A DNA stretch of 64,000 bases. Source: Candidatus Obscuribacter phosphatis. Lineage in GTDB: Bacteria; Cyanobacteriota; Vampirovibrionia; Obscuribacterales; Obscuribacteraceae. Positions within the stretch are counted from its first letter, which is position 1, and each line of letters opens with the position of its first letter. The translations under genes and the position numbers were made by a program. The stretch is from NCBI GenBank assembly GCA_001899315.1, contig MOYA01000002.1:405661-469660 (forward strand), written 5' to 3'. The notes under the pieces are model-generated. The model made no database searches, was not told the DNA's origin, and was given only the letters and a program-made list of their open reading frames with translations. This document shows, piece after piece, positions 44,001-50,439 of this stretch.

Positions 44001-46432
44001 CTGTAGCAAAAGAGATGATGGACGCCTTGCTTGGCGTAGAAGATGCCGCAACTCGACTTGAGAATGCTGAGCAAATTTTGCAGTCGGCAAAGATTCACGG
44101 CTTTTCGAAGAATTCGCTCAGCGAGCTCTTGCGCGATGGCAGAAATCACGAAATGACTGTCGAACAGGTTGCCTTTGTGCTTGGTGAGCGCTTGAGTTTT
44201 TCGCGGGCTAACCCTCAGTATGCCGGGCAGGAAATAAAGATTGCCAGAATGCATATAGAACATTCTCCAGTAGATTCCAAACCATTAAGAATCGAGAAAA
44301 CTACTCTCAAAGGGCGAGTTGTTAAAGCTGGAGAAGTCGTCAGTCAATTTCTTTTGCCGACATATGTGGTTATTCGCGACTTTGTAAAGAGCAATAAAAC
44401 GCTGTATGACCAGGCAGTTGCCATCTATAAAGAAGACGGCACATTGATTGGCGGGCAGGCCTATCGATTGCAGAATGAAGCTAGCAATGCTACTTATAGG
44501 GCGAGAAAAGCTTGGGATGGTCACGATGATGATCGCCGTGCTGTGGCTGAACGCGAGATGCATGAGGCAAAGAGAAAGTTGGCAGAAGCTGACCAACTTA
44601 CCTTTCAAATTGAGCAGTTGAAGAAGGCTGAAGAAAGCAAAGAGCAAACTACGGTCGCTCCTCCGAAAGAGAGAAACGGAGAGCTTTCCATTCAAGAGGC
44701 TCGTGAGGCGCTTACAGTCAATTTTGCAGGCTTGTCTGAGAAAGGCACGGCTGCTCTCTTGAAAGTGCACCTTCTCTTGAGCCAGCATCCTCACTTTACA
44801 GAAGAAAATATGCGATTATTTTCAGAGTATCTTGATGGTGCAATCACCGACAAGATAATGTCAGAATATGATGGAAGATTTTCGCCGGCCCTAGCCGGGC
44901 GCTTTGCCAAGCATTTAGAAGACGCCATTAATGAGTATGGGCGCCGCTCACAACCTATTGAAGCTAATGGATCTAGTGATGCTAATGGATCTAGTGAAGC
45001 TAATGGATCTAGTGAAGCTTATGAGCCATTGCAGGTGTCAGTCTTAGCTATGCCTGATGAGTTCTTTAAGCCGGGCGAATTGATGGCATACAGACCGGGT
45101 ACCGGTCAGATTTTGGTACGGTATAGTGATTTAGCCAACCCTGGTCTTTTAGAAAATTATGCTGTTTTTCATGAGTATGTGCACGCCGATCAAGATCGAG
45201 CCCGATTTAGATTGGCGGCTTTGACTTGTTTGCGCCGAGATGGCTCGGTCGATGCTTCCTCCATGGTCGAGGAGTATTGTCGTCAATCGGGGCAGATGAG
45301 AATAGATCCACTTGAGCGCGGCTTTGCCGTAAGAGAGCTTGGGCTGGCTAAAGATTGGCTCGACAAACGAAAAGGTCTTTCAGACGAGCAACTGGCGCAA
45401 GATCCTGAGTTTATTAGAGCTTCGCGCTTAATGGAAGCGTCTAAGAATCCCCAGCCGATTACAACCGAGCATCTGAAAGCCCAGGCTGAGGCGATAATCA
45501 AGCTTAATCCCTTTAGCCATTCACCTTCGCGATTTTTGCAAGAGGTGATGGCGAGCGAGGAATTGCAGCGTCTCTTTTTCAGGTCGCCTCTCTTTTCTGA
45601 GGCGATAAATAAAAGAGATGCCGAACTTTTACAGAGAGTGCGTGAGTCTGGCAACGTCGAAGATGTTTTGTTCGATGCCGAGAACAAAGCCGGTTTGAAT
45701 GCTAGGGCAAGAGTAAGGTTGCAGTTTAAGTATCTCGCTGAGCAGTTGGGACAGAGTGGCGTTGTTGAGCAGTTTGATGACCGGATGCGTAGCCGATTTG
45801 AAAAAATGATGGTGGAAAATCTGTTAGAGTCTGTGCAGCATAAAAGACGAGTCGACTTTAGAAACTACGTGCACGATCACCGCGAGTTGGAAGCGAACTA
45901 TGCCGGCCATGTCTTCGCCAAGGTGAATGGCTTAGGCTCGGCACGACTATCTAAAGCTAGTCCTGCTGTTCGCCACCTCGACGACATGATAAGAGAGGTG
46001 CGCTCAGCTTTTCCTGTTGAAACCAGAAGCTCTCGCAATATGTTGGCGGTGCGGCGCTCTCATGACGACGGTCATGAACAGAAGGACACTGGTAGCGCAA
46101 GCAAAGACTCTACGGCCATCGATATGACCGCACTCTCAGATTTGTTTGCTTCCTTTTCTAAGAATCAAGATGAGTCTGAGACGATCTTTGATGATGATCA
46201 GTTCAAGACCGATATCATGATGGACGCAGGTTTGCCCGGCAGATCTGTGGACTGGTCTGAGTTGAGCCGAACTGTTGCCGACTTGGATGACCCGGATGAG
46301 AGAGCCAAGATGGGAAAAGTTCTGAACTCAATCCAGGATAATTCAAATGCAGAGACTATCGAGCAAGCTAAGTTATTGCACGCATATTTGGAGGCTCAGC
46401 GCCTGCACCGCCTTAAAAATATGGGGATTTAG
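35015..46432 (+). CDS. giant multidomain protein (about 3,805 aa) with protease- and GGDEF-like domains
   Basis: A single uninterrupted frame (ATG 35015; TTG 35003 also possible). No signal peptide. Residues 1-1200: Lys-rich head then beta-rich Asp/Gly repeats (YD/Rhs-like in style). About 1250-1330: Ala/Gly hydrophobic segment (LAMVATTALSGGSSLLV; TLMLATGGLG), possibly membrane-inserting. About 1900-2190: papain-like site with Cys1961 (QGSNPTCAMAA), His2121 (DGGHARIV) and Asn2167 (FGNTWDK). About 2470-2570: degenerate GGDEF (AGDKF at 2527). About 2760-2920: near-intact GGDEF (ARLGGDELG, 2839). About 3386: zinc-protease motif HEYVH. The rest is coiled-coil-like or unrecognised. Possible roles: surface effector, or signalling scaffold processed by its own proteases. 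Confidence 0.9.
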   Translation: MAQKNNAGDKAGQKAGADSQREVKAAPKAHHGLVAEIWHKTTSAVAKHVEKHPIVRYLGAKAKEGQKEVKSFIAKATKASHAEVGAHKLSPKERVAHKVTESKDLKHDRTYKFNEHGNSAEVKARNGSTLKLEYKDSKQPGKLTGYSVVDKHGTYVVGAESSKDVSIKFDDKTGTVIEQRIKADKAGAEPVTVETQATPEGTFSVIERDSSGRRREKRYFDSSRTERARTVYKYERASKGGEGKAKESVVATQFDERGELRHQHLFDSHDQLEKQQASSRLDRTYKNEKGVHSESIERYDLKKDAHHPVSRSLVESDYNVGKTKIRHEQLEGGKITAVQKAVHDEMGRLQEFELQSKAEASNFKVKFDRNGRPDKVTGETGSLGEQGAKELAVLSGLKGERVAPMDHGELLAVRGPSAPRQGEKSFGTLAFKDGDRFVSRRVENGIIYGVNNEKLGTVKDNGDVTIGGESFNILTDAKKAAAFTGKGSDGLYLDLTAGQALSGGSSEGVKNGGFTGYIETGRNRMLTLGGHVFDGRQLLGHVSTDGKMSFNRDLAQAEKDGTPISQVLMGSSFVGKEDGFDRRVNFTRTSSGSAFLPSLPGLDAHGEVELRLGMVIDRRTNRQVANFEAPTLSEKDGEFSGGALVIGNKRLLLNEVEGFVFKAKVDGEDKVMQGVVAGKAEKQADGSLRPGSSMVINLDNYAELSASNFREKTKDYKSAEEHKERSELLDQYKWTSGVGYVYAEYRKNEDYSAQAKETAFGLAARQFHSDMSTINKLLSGEQVDPRQLQKLKDNHELYINSSLSPLKRLEREIDKPGHELERVSADAQRSGKILRPVPGKPGEVEEYVLVGKLFYKKGSEHPVGSVDFATGKMVWPGEEGVNSLGSPALRGTVFGCNYVDKDGKSRSLNWVNDGQGLLSTDTLRKQVAQECAYAKLLSKDNKDENLLAADKRTGELAQRYNKLLNAIDTGGVKDAFLPESGFTSLELLRRGPRDIVRAEHNKEGRNYRGTTIAVPPMASSEEVQRTSGAMRLGNAHYLADHGKLYHAQAKKKENGEIEWVRAEGAAGRSPCGVLRPGYKAEIFGQKEIIDLQSERTFLFKMQVEGVSGERLIVGLGAPRRDAAGNLVGGGLIDLQEVKRRNKEALTNIERSAKQYKDDETWLGIGAFADWAMGGREAQLDGVADSAKFGDKLVQKQLNQLFDEGVDGNRLTSADALRNIDSIQRRMRELNISAVDAGELSAQGRSNQAGVREGLAMVATTALSGGSSLLVNAGRLTLAEGALATFVGGGLSSAAIRQTKGGDWRQFAQNAGAGGLETTLMLATGGLGKVSESFSTLGKSSQVVEALADARYLPKLQALAQEGKLAGNLAKLSELQAAGQLSKVGTRALAELAENPQALKLAELMQKGHREAEAVKAACELLGNKRSAELIGKIAIAGPESFSAIGKVGAACNATVQTVGFNVIGSGRHGAEIDLDPKRFLTNNAEGTAWTLAGDFLGNLTHVNIGPKFLDMDNLKRPLSGKEKFFDGLVSSYAENVINNSTNSALMALTEVRKVERENIARELGIDVAKVDDQMYEEHKNEARMRTFIFDRALEGAATTVFTHPITHGLTSRLGSRLESQASERQRREAHAEEIQFIEDKINRQLSDNFTDKQARVELGLDTAGGVSSSGQAGRPQVSEARNVESPLSASGRHTEAADGRSEGLEKNVAGKTPWPLRSNTEANRDSNITGTDGATGAATSSFSQRTVHTKHEGGVEKFVNDNGSILILKNGQAALIKDAKGNEASVYRDETNQPFKIVLSDDAALLREKDGWHLALPDGTSERVAQKIEVDNDGTIHQIDDHGVIVSNTLSGERHVYAPGDHPKGQKLDVQHERSRFEQNLLLVTDSLASARIREDMLDIEFRLKGQAGGEEKYTRVLYELNRLLDAPGLVPLERRLRWAEELTSLAARPELLSQGSNPTCAMAAAEQREYFLHPETFFQMMRRLNDTGLAVLSNGRVLDFRKDGALKFEPDGDALAHREPGVVWADGKRLEVSQIAQTVMMDIIRGDAPEPRKNYFAGDIEPMISKLTGRDEKFVIQYPKDAVDFVRQLAEIKERGQLYAVVQMDSAHLGARGLTRDGGHARIVKDIRTLPADLYTADGLPAKEILVDGKKTLVPDAEKIEVIFGNTWDKADSNQVLTADKAHLTTLQSTSVEHLEILAGRLRAGGADPYERAELLTWKTCFLSAVLDKKIVGADSRTAEAALTKVVDGSLTTKELRAEYDKIESEFVDGICRQRKLLSGDKAEQLLRLQLHDMLAGNCIKKDDLIDMGINYRDRHYFDALSRVKRRLSNMELLEERIAEGRLDLSDAPAGAEQAPLVVSGTAADSLGWALSAMRDANEAEAQPHPERVLHKLSENLALSKDDVRQLDARLEDFKAQNPDFVARGSELDAETRIIDALKENVSITFEKTTFDAVNGIASQAGLEWKLDKLRQKGELHNYEATVLNLAGFKQANDKFSHAVGDLVLKAASHYLRDCGLADITPIKLAGDKFALIAPRGSADTVHALLQSIEITPASDHVFIKAISAKGDKFERRIPPFADPKAKDGQGDSSDLSPASKDAAGGVLIKVAATGANAMRTISLVGEKGERSTLEIINDIHGNGPQKSPLVKVDNVTALSQKEGHEARKLANLGRQDLLASNTISHTIVDSLGKAGYRSGSGDFEPGRLRDLSQETEALKQMLSKHFSKEELVTLASVLEQEGHKLRAAYLLDRGTGIMAKNAYEELLKQQVDSGEADGLIVCDVKGFAGVNGVTRYNRSLGMNRAVGDAAIAATVDALRDAVRMSGLPKHLADKVVLARLGGDELGLVLPSELTAAQRKEMLGEVDSIRLAIKVNQGVVDVRRFNPGEALRPGEIDIGIAAGLADLKFARAEQDLRLKLDGFKSEGKMDQAKAILEAEREKHSLNHARFNELEKALDKPDTSLVMGLHSILQGQGDAASEHVKQAQKQFRVLEERDFAVAKEMMDALLGVEDAATRLENAEQILQSAKIHGFSKNSLSELLRDGRNHEMTVEQVAFVLGERLSFSRANPQYAGQEIKIARMHIEHSPVDSKPLRIEKTTLKGRVVKAGEVVSQFLLPTYVVIRDFVKSNKTLYDQAVAIYKEDGTLIGGQAYRLQNEASNATYRARKAWDGHDDDRRAVAEREMHEAKRKLAEADQLTFQIEQLKKAEESKEQTTVAPPKERNGELSIQEAREALTVNFAGLSEKGTAALLKVHLLLSQHPHFTEENMRLFSEYLDGAITDKIMSEYDGRFSPALAGRFAKHLEDAINEYGRRSQPIEANGSSDANGSSEANGSSEAYEPLQVSVLAMPDEFFKPGELMAYRPGTGQILVRYSDLANPGLLENYAVFHEYVHADQDRARFRLAALTCLRRDGSVDASSMVEEYCRQSGQMRIDPLERGFAVRELGLAKDWLDKRKGLSDEQLAQDPEFIRASRLMEASKNPQPITTEHLKAQAEAIIKLNPFSHSPSRFLQEVMASEELQRLFFRSPLFSEAINKRDAELLQRVRESGNVEDVLFDAENKAGLNARARVRLQFKYLAEQLGQSGVVEQFDDRMRSRFEKMMVENLLESVQHKRRVDFRNYVHDHRELEANYAGHVFAKVNGLGSARLSKASPAVRHLDDMIREVRSAFPVETRSSRNMLAVRRSHDDGHEQKDTGSASKDSTAIDMTALSDLFASFSKNQDESETIFDDDQFKTDIMMDAGLPGRSVDWSELSRTVADLDDPDERAKMGKVLNSIQDNSNAETIEQAKLLHAYLEAQRLHRLKNMGI
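44963..45016 (+). repeat. three 18-bp in-frame repeats within the giant gene
   Basis: Three near-perfect copies of GCTAATGGATCTAGTGAA encode a flexible ANGSSE linker just before the metalloprotease-like region. The copies differ by one base. Confidence 0.8.
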
Positions 46433-46622
46433 TCGACTACTTCGGCAATCACTCAAGATTGCTCACTGCAAACAACCCGATGGGTGGCAGCTCCATTCGT
46501 TTGTATTTGCCAGGCGTGAGCTTCAGGTAATGTCGCTTAAAGATTTTGTTTTCACCAGTCTTTTTTGAAAGAGTGTTCTATGATTTGCAAGTGCAGTTCG
46601 ATCAGTAGCAGCAGGATCTATC

Positions 46623-47741
46623 ATGAAATCTAAGTATGGGGGCTATTTAGCCGCATTGTCCGCCTTAGCTATACTGCAGCCGATTTCTTCTAGGGCTTTG
46701 GCAGATAATCAGCTGGCTGTTCATGATGGTGCAGATAATGTTTCTTCGTTTAGGCAAGCTCTAGAATCAGGCTTTAACAACTGGGATCTCGATAAGAACG
46801 GGGTGTTGGATGACGACGAGATAGACTCTTGTATTCAAGACCCATCCATTAAGGGTAAGTCTGCGGCGGCGCTCTCTGCCATTAAGGTATATCGTCGCAG
46901 CCATAGTCATCTCCAGCCATTTCAGATTAGTGACGTAAGCCCGGTTGAGCAAGATGGCGCTCTAAGCAAGCAACATAAAGATCTGGTATCTCTCTATAGT
47001 CGATTGTTGAAGCGTATAACTGGTGATCCGCCTGTGCTCTTTGCTCGAACGTTACCTCATATTGATGGTATCAAGCAGGGAAACACCGGTGATTGCTACT
47101 TGCTTTCTACAGTGGCCGGGCTTGCCTATCATGACCCACAGCGTCTGGCCGCTTTGATTGTGCCAAATAGAGATGGCTCTTATACTGTCAATTTTCCTCA
47201 GCATGAGCCTATTACTGTGCCGCCGCCCACTGACTGTGAGATCGCCAGCTATACAGATGACGCCCAAGATGGTTATTGGCTGCACGTCATAGAGAAAGCT
47301 TGGGGTGTATACCGAGATCGAAAACGAAATCATACCGAAGCCGTTGATTCTGTCATTCATGGTGGCTCTGGTGGTGGCGCTATCATGTTTGTTACCGGTA
47401 ATGCATGTGTGCGTTATCCTACTTCTGCAACCGATATTAGAGAAATTAGGGCACAGCTTGTCGAAGCCATGCAAAATAAGCGCGTCGTCAACACTGGCAC
47501 ACCGACCCATTGTCTGACAGTTTTGAATTATGATCCTGCCGTCGATACAATAACTATATGGAACCCCTGGGGAAGTTCGAAATTTTATAAACCCGCCAAT
47601 CAGGTTATGAAAAATGGCGTCTTTACAATGGCATTGAGCGAGTTCATGCAGAACTTTGTCTCTATCTTGGTAGAGAAGGACAGACCTGCCACTCAGGAAG
47701 ACTATAGCAAGTTGAAAAAGTCGAAGAAATTGCACCCTTAG
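46623..47741 (+). CDS. secreted calpain-like cysteine protease with EF-hand
   Basis: A 372-residue exported protein. Signal peptide (LAALSALAILQPISSRALA). An EF-hand-type loop NWDLDKNGVLDDDEI (residues ~52-66) suggests Ca2+ binding. The catalytic domain (about 145-350) has the C2-type triad: Cys158 in KQGNTGDCYLLS, His296 in TPTHCLTVLNYD and Asn314 in IWNPWGSSKFY. These are the calpain signatures, unusual in bacteria. ATG has AGGA 6 nt upstream. It lies 190 nt after the giant gene, which carries a related triad. Probable Ca2+-regulated protease outside the cytoplasm. Confidence 0.88.
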   Translation: MKSKYGGYLAALSALAILQPISSRALADNQLAVHDGADNVSSFRQALESGFNNWDLDKNGVLDDDEIDSCIQDPSIKGKSAAALSAIKVYRRSHSHLQPFQISDVSPVEQDGALSKQHKDLVSLYSRLLKRITGDPPVLFARTLPHIDGIKQGNTGDCYLLSTVAGLAYHDPQRLAALIVPNRDGSYTVNFPQHEPITVPPPTDCEIASYTDDAQDGYWLHVIEKAWGVYRDRKRNHTEAVDSVIHGGSGGGAIMFVTGNACVRYPTSATDIREIRAQLVEAMQNKRVVNTGTPTHCLTVLNYDPAVDTITIWNPWGSSKFYKPANQVMKNGVFTMALSEFMQNFVSILVEKDRPATQEDYSKLKKSKKLHP

Positions 47742-47895
47742 GCGAAAGGGTTCATTTGTTTAGTCGCCTTGCTTTACAAGAATAGCTCATAAAGAAAGAG
47801 CTCTACCAAAGACCGAGTTCTGAAGACCTAGCTCTGAAGACCTAGTTCTATCAATGGTTCTCTGATAGATAAGCTGTGCTAGACCCGAGTTGATC

Positions 47896-47901
47896 TATAA
47901 T
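47896..47901 (+). promoter_or_regulatory. -10 element before the GNAT gene
   Basis: A perfect TATAAT lies 25 nt before the TTG start and 31 nt before the ATG. The -35 region (CTGTGC at about 16 nt) is weak. Confidence 0.35.
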
Positions 47902-47926
47902 CTCTCAACTTAGTAGTGGAGTTTGC

Positions 47927-48733
47927 TTGGTTATGCCTGGTCAAAATGAGTTTGAGACTGCTGATTTAGCTCTGGCTATGGAGCGAAACTATATCACCGG
48001 CTTTAGATTTCTCAGTGGTATCAATAAGGCAGTCTTTTTTGATGATGATTCAATGACTGGCTTTTGGTCGGGTTATGATGCCTCATGGATGAATGCTGTC
48101 TTTAGAATCGATGGTTCATCCGCTAGGCTTGATCAACTCATAGACGAGGCTCTGGCAAGATTTTCTGATGTTCCTCTTGGTTGGCGCGTGGGTCCGCTGA
48201 CCGAGCAACCGGCTAGAGTTCACCAAAAGCTGGCGGAAGTCGGCTTGACCCATTGCGAATCATCCCCGGGCTTGGTGCTGAAAAGTGGTGACTGTTTAGT
48301 GCCTGCCGCAGAGCCTTCTGATTTTGAAGTCAGAATGGTCTCTTCGCCTCAAGAAGTAAAAGATTGGCTCTGTCCGTATTCTCGTGGTTTTGAGATTGCT
48401 GCCGATATAGTGAAGCATTTTGAAATTTATATGTTGAGTCGTCTAAACCAGGGGCCTTTTGAGGCTTGGTTTGTCGGTTATCTAAAGGGAGCGCCTGTGA
48501 CAAGCGCTTCTTATCTTGCTGATAGCGCTGTGACTATGATCTATAACGTGGCTACGGTGGCGGAATCTCGACGACTGGGTTGTGCTAGATGGACAGTGGA
48601 GAAAGCAATAGAACATGCCTGGCAAAAATTTGGTTTGCCTATTGGACTTTATGCTTCTCAGAGCGGTTTATCGGTCTATCAAAAGATGGGCTTTGAGCAT
48701 CTAAATAAAGTGGAAGTGTATAGGCGTTTATAA
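47927..48733 (+). CDS. GNAT-family N-acetyltransferase
   Basis: A 268-residue protein. The C-terminal half has the acetyl-CoA-binding GNAT core: YNVATVAESRRLGCARW (R-x-x-G-x-A loop) and LYASQSGLSVYQKMGF. The N-terminal half (about 1-130) is probably a degenerate second GNAT-like domain (WRVGPLTEQPARVHQKL) seen in tandem-GNAT proteins. TTG 47927 has GGAG 5 nt upstream; ATG 47933 is an alternative with 11-nt spacing. Substrate unknown. Flanked by secreted-protein genes, with no obvious functional partner. Confidence 0.85.
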   Translation: MVMPGQNEFETADLALAMERNYITGFRFLSGINKAVFFDDDSMTGFWSGYDASWMNAVFRIDGSSARLDQLIDEALARFSDVPLGWRVGPLTEQPARVHQKLAEVGLTHCESSPGLVLKSGDCLVPAAEPSDFEVRMVSSPQEVKDWLCPYSRGFEIAADIVKHFEIYMLSRLNQGPFEAWFVGYLKGAPVTSASYLADSAVTMIYNVATVAESRRLGCARWTVEKAIEHAWQKFGLPIGLYASQSGLSVYQKMGFEHLNKVEVYRRL

Positions 48734-48875
48734 CCCTATCTTCCAAGCTCCTTCCAGGTTTCTCGATAGGTCATCCACGCCAATCTAGCCGTTTAATCTG
48801 CTGAACATGAGTTCGCCATGTCTTTCAAGCACTATATTGTCACTTGATTGATGTTTTTCTGCGATTGTGAGGGCT

Positions 48876-49445
48876 ATGAAACTTATGAAGTCTAAGAGTA
48901 TCCTGCCTTGCATAGCTCTTCTTGTTTACTATTTTGTTGGTGTTTGCCATGCCGCCTTGGCAGTTGAAGAGAAGAAATGCGAAATAGAAGCAAATGATCG
49001 AACCAAGAGCGTCGTCTCGCTTGCTATGCGCAGATTGGCTGATATAGTCGCCTCTAAACGGACTAAATCTTTGGATAGCGACTTGCATGGCTATGGCAAG
49101 CTCTCAGACCAGATTCTCACTGCTAGTCGTTGCGAAACGCTGGTCGCCCCTGTCATTCAAAGTCTTTTCACCCCTGAACAGTTGGGTCTGTTTGCGGCTG
49201 AGTGTCAAACCAAGAGTCGCACGGCTAATTCTGCCGGCAGCGCTGCCGACGCTCTTTACTATGAAGCCGGTTACTCGGTGGCCTTGAGGAAACTGGCAAG
49301 AGTGAAGGGAATGAATTCCAAGCTAGTAGTTAATCCGCTCAAGGCAGTTTTTGAATGCGATGAGGTTTCTGCTCTTTTCTTTGACGAGCAGCTGGAACTT
49401 ATGCGTCAACTGAGGACAAGTAAAGGCTTGTCGTTTTCACCGTGA
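48876..49445 (+). CDS. small secreted hypothetical protein
   Basis: A 189-residue protein with a signal peptide (SILPCIALLVYYFVGVCHAALA) and a mature helical domain with four or five cysteines (KKCEIEAND; SRCETLV; AAECQTK; FECDEV), which suggests disulfides in the periplasm. ATG 48876 follows GAGGG closely; ATG 48885 or GTG 48867 are possible. It is followed by a TTTGTTTTTTTT run at about 49447-49459 but no clear hairpin. No family recognised. Confidence 0.6.
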   Translation: MKLMKSKSILPCIALLVYYFVGVCHAALAVEEKKCEIEANDRTKSVVSLAMRRLADIVASKRTKSLDSDLHGYGKLSDQILTASRCETLVAPVIQSLFTPEQLGLFAAECQTKSRTANSAGSAADALYYEAGYSVALRKLARVKGMNSKLVVNPLKAVFECDEVSALFFDEQLELMRQLRTSKGLSFSP

Positions 49446-49586
49446 TTTTGTTTTTTTTGATGAGTCAGAACAATTTATGTATAGCGTGGTCTATTAGCAG
49501 GATTTCTGTGACTCAATCATTTCATATTTGACTGCTAACCACTTACCTATGGGTTTTGAAGAAGACGTGTACGATTGGATTGTATA

Positions 49587-50360
49587 TCACCACTGAATAG
49601 AACGGAGTGCCTTGTTGTAGCCTAGTTTATTGAGAGTGTAGGCAGCTTTGTCGGCTGAATACATGTACATCTGATGGACCTCGGTCACTTCGTTACCGAG
49701 GCGCTCGACTCTATTAGGTGCATAAATCCCGCTAAAATGAGCTGCCGTTGAGCCTGTAAGCTTATTCTTCGACTCCCCTTCAACTGATAAGACTACCTTG
49801 CCGTTGACATTGCGCAGTTCCATTCGGTCTATTTGAAAGCCAGGAGCTCTAGCGCTGCCAAATGGACTACTGTTTGTGAACTGATTATCGCCTTGGTGAT
49901 TTCTTCCCAATGTTTCAGCTAGGGAGCGTATCAGTTCCGCACCTTCTTTCGCTCTTGGATCGTTGGGCGCCCAAGATTTGTCATAGAGAACTTTAGGTAT
50001 CGTGATTCCTTTATTGTCTTCAAGCAGTTTGCTAAAGTTCTTTGAGCCGGCATCACTAAGCGCGCCACCACGATTTAAGATAGAAATTTCCACATCTCCG
50101 TAGGCAGATGGTGGTTTGAAGGTGTATACATAGTCGAAGTTGGGTGCGCCGCTTGCTTTTTGTTTGGCAAGGTCCCAATTGGAAGGCATTTTGATTTCAC
50201 CAAATACACCAGGGGTTGAGTATGTTTGTTCACTCACTTTCTGCCCTGCCTTGTTAGCTTGAGCCAGCATCCAAGAATCATTCACAAGTTGACTCTCCGG
50301 CTTCATTAGCTTTTCTTGATGAACCGGTTCTATTGGTCTTCCGTAGTCTCCAGGTGCCAT
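49587..50360 (-). CDS. hypothetical companion of the LysM-protease gene
   Basis: A 257-residue soluble protein without signal peptide. Segments such as YVYTFKPPSAYGDVEISIL, FQIDRMELRNVNGKVVLSVEG and HFSGIYAPNRVERLGN indicate a beta-rich fold. ATG has GGGAG 7 nt upstream. It begins 79 nt after the stop of the LysM/papain-like gene on the same strand, so it is probably co-transcribed. It could be an inhibitor, substrate or second effector for that protease; nothing in the sequence decides. No family recognised. Confidence 0.6.
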   Translation of the reverse strand: MAPGDYGRPIEPVHQEKLMKPESQLVNDSWMLAQANKAGQKVSEQTYSTPGVFGEIKMPSNWDLAKQKASGAPNFDYVYTFKPPSAYGDVEISILNRGGALSDAGSKNFSKLLEDNKGITIPKVLYDKSWAPNDPRAKEGAELIRSLAETLGRNHQGDNQFTNSSPFGSARAPGFQIDRMELRNVNGKVVLSVEGESKNKLTGSTAAHFSGIYAPNRVERLGNEVTEVHQMYMYSADKAAYTLNKLGYNKALRSIQW

Positions 50361-50439
50361 AATTCATCTCCCGAAATTCTTTCTGCACATTTTATCGCAA
50401 TTGGACTTTCAAACTTTCTTCTCTTGTAAAACTTGGCTC

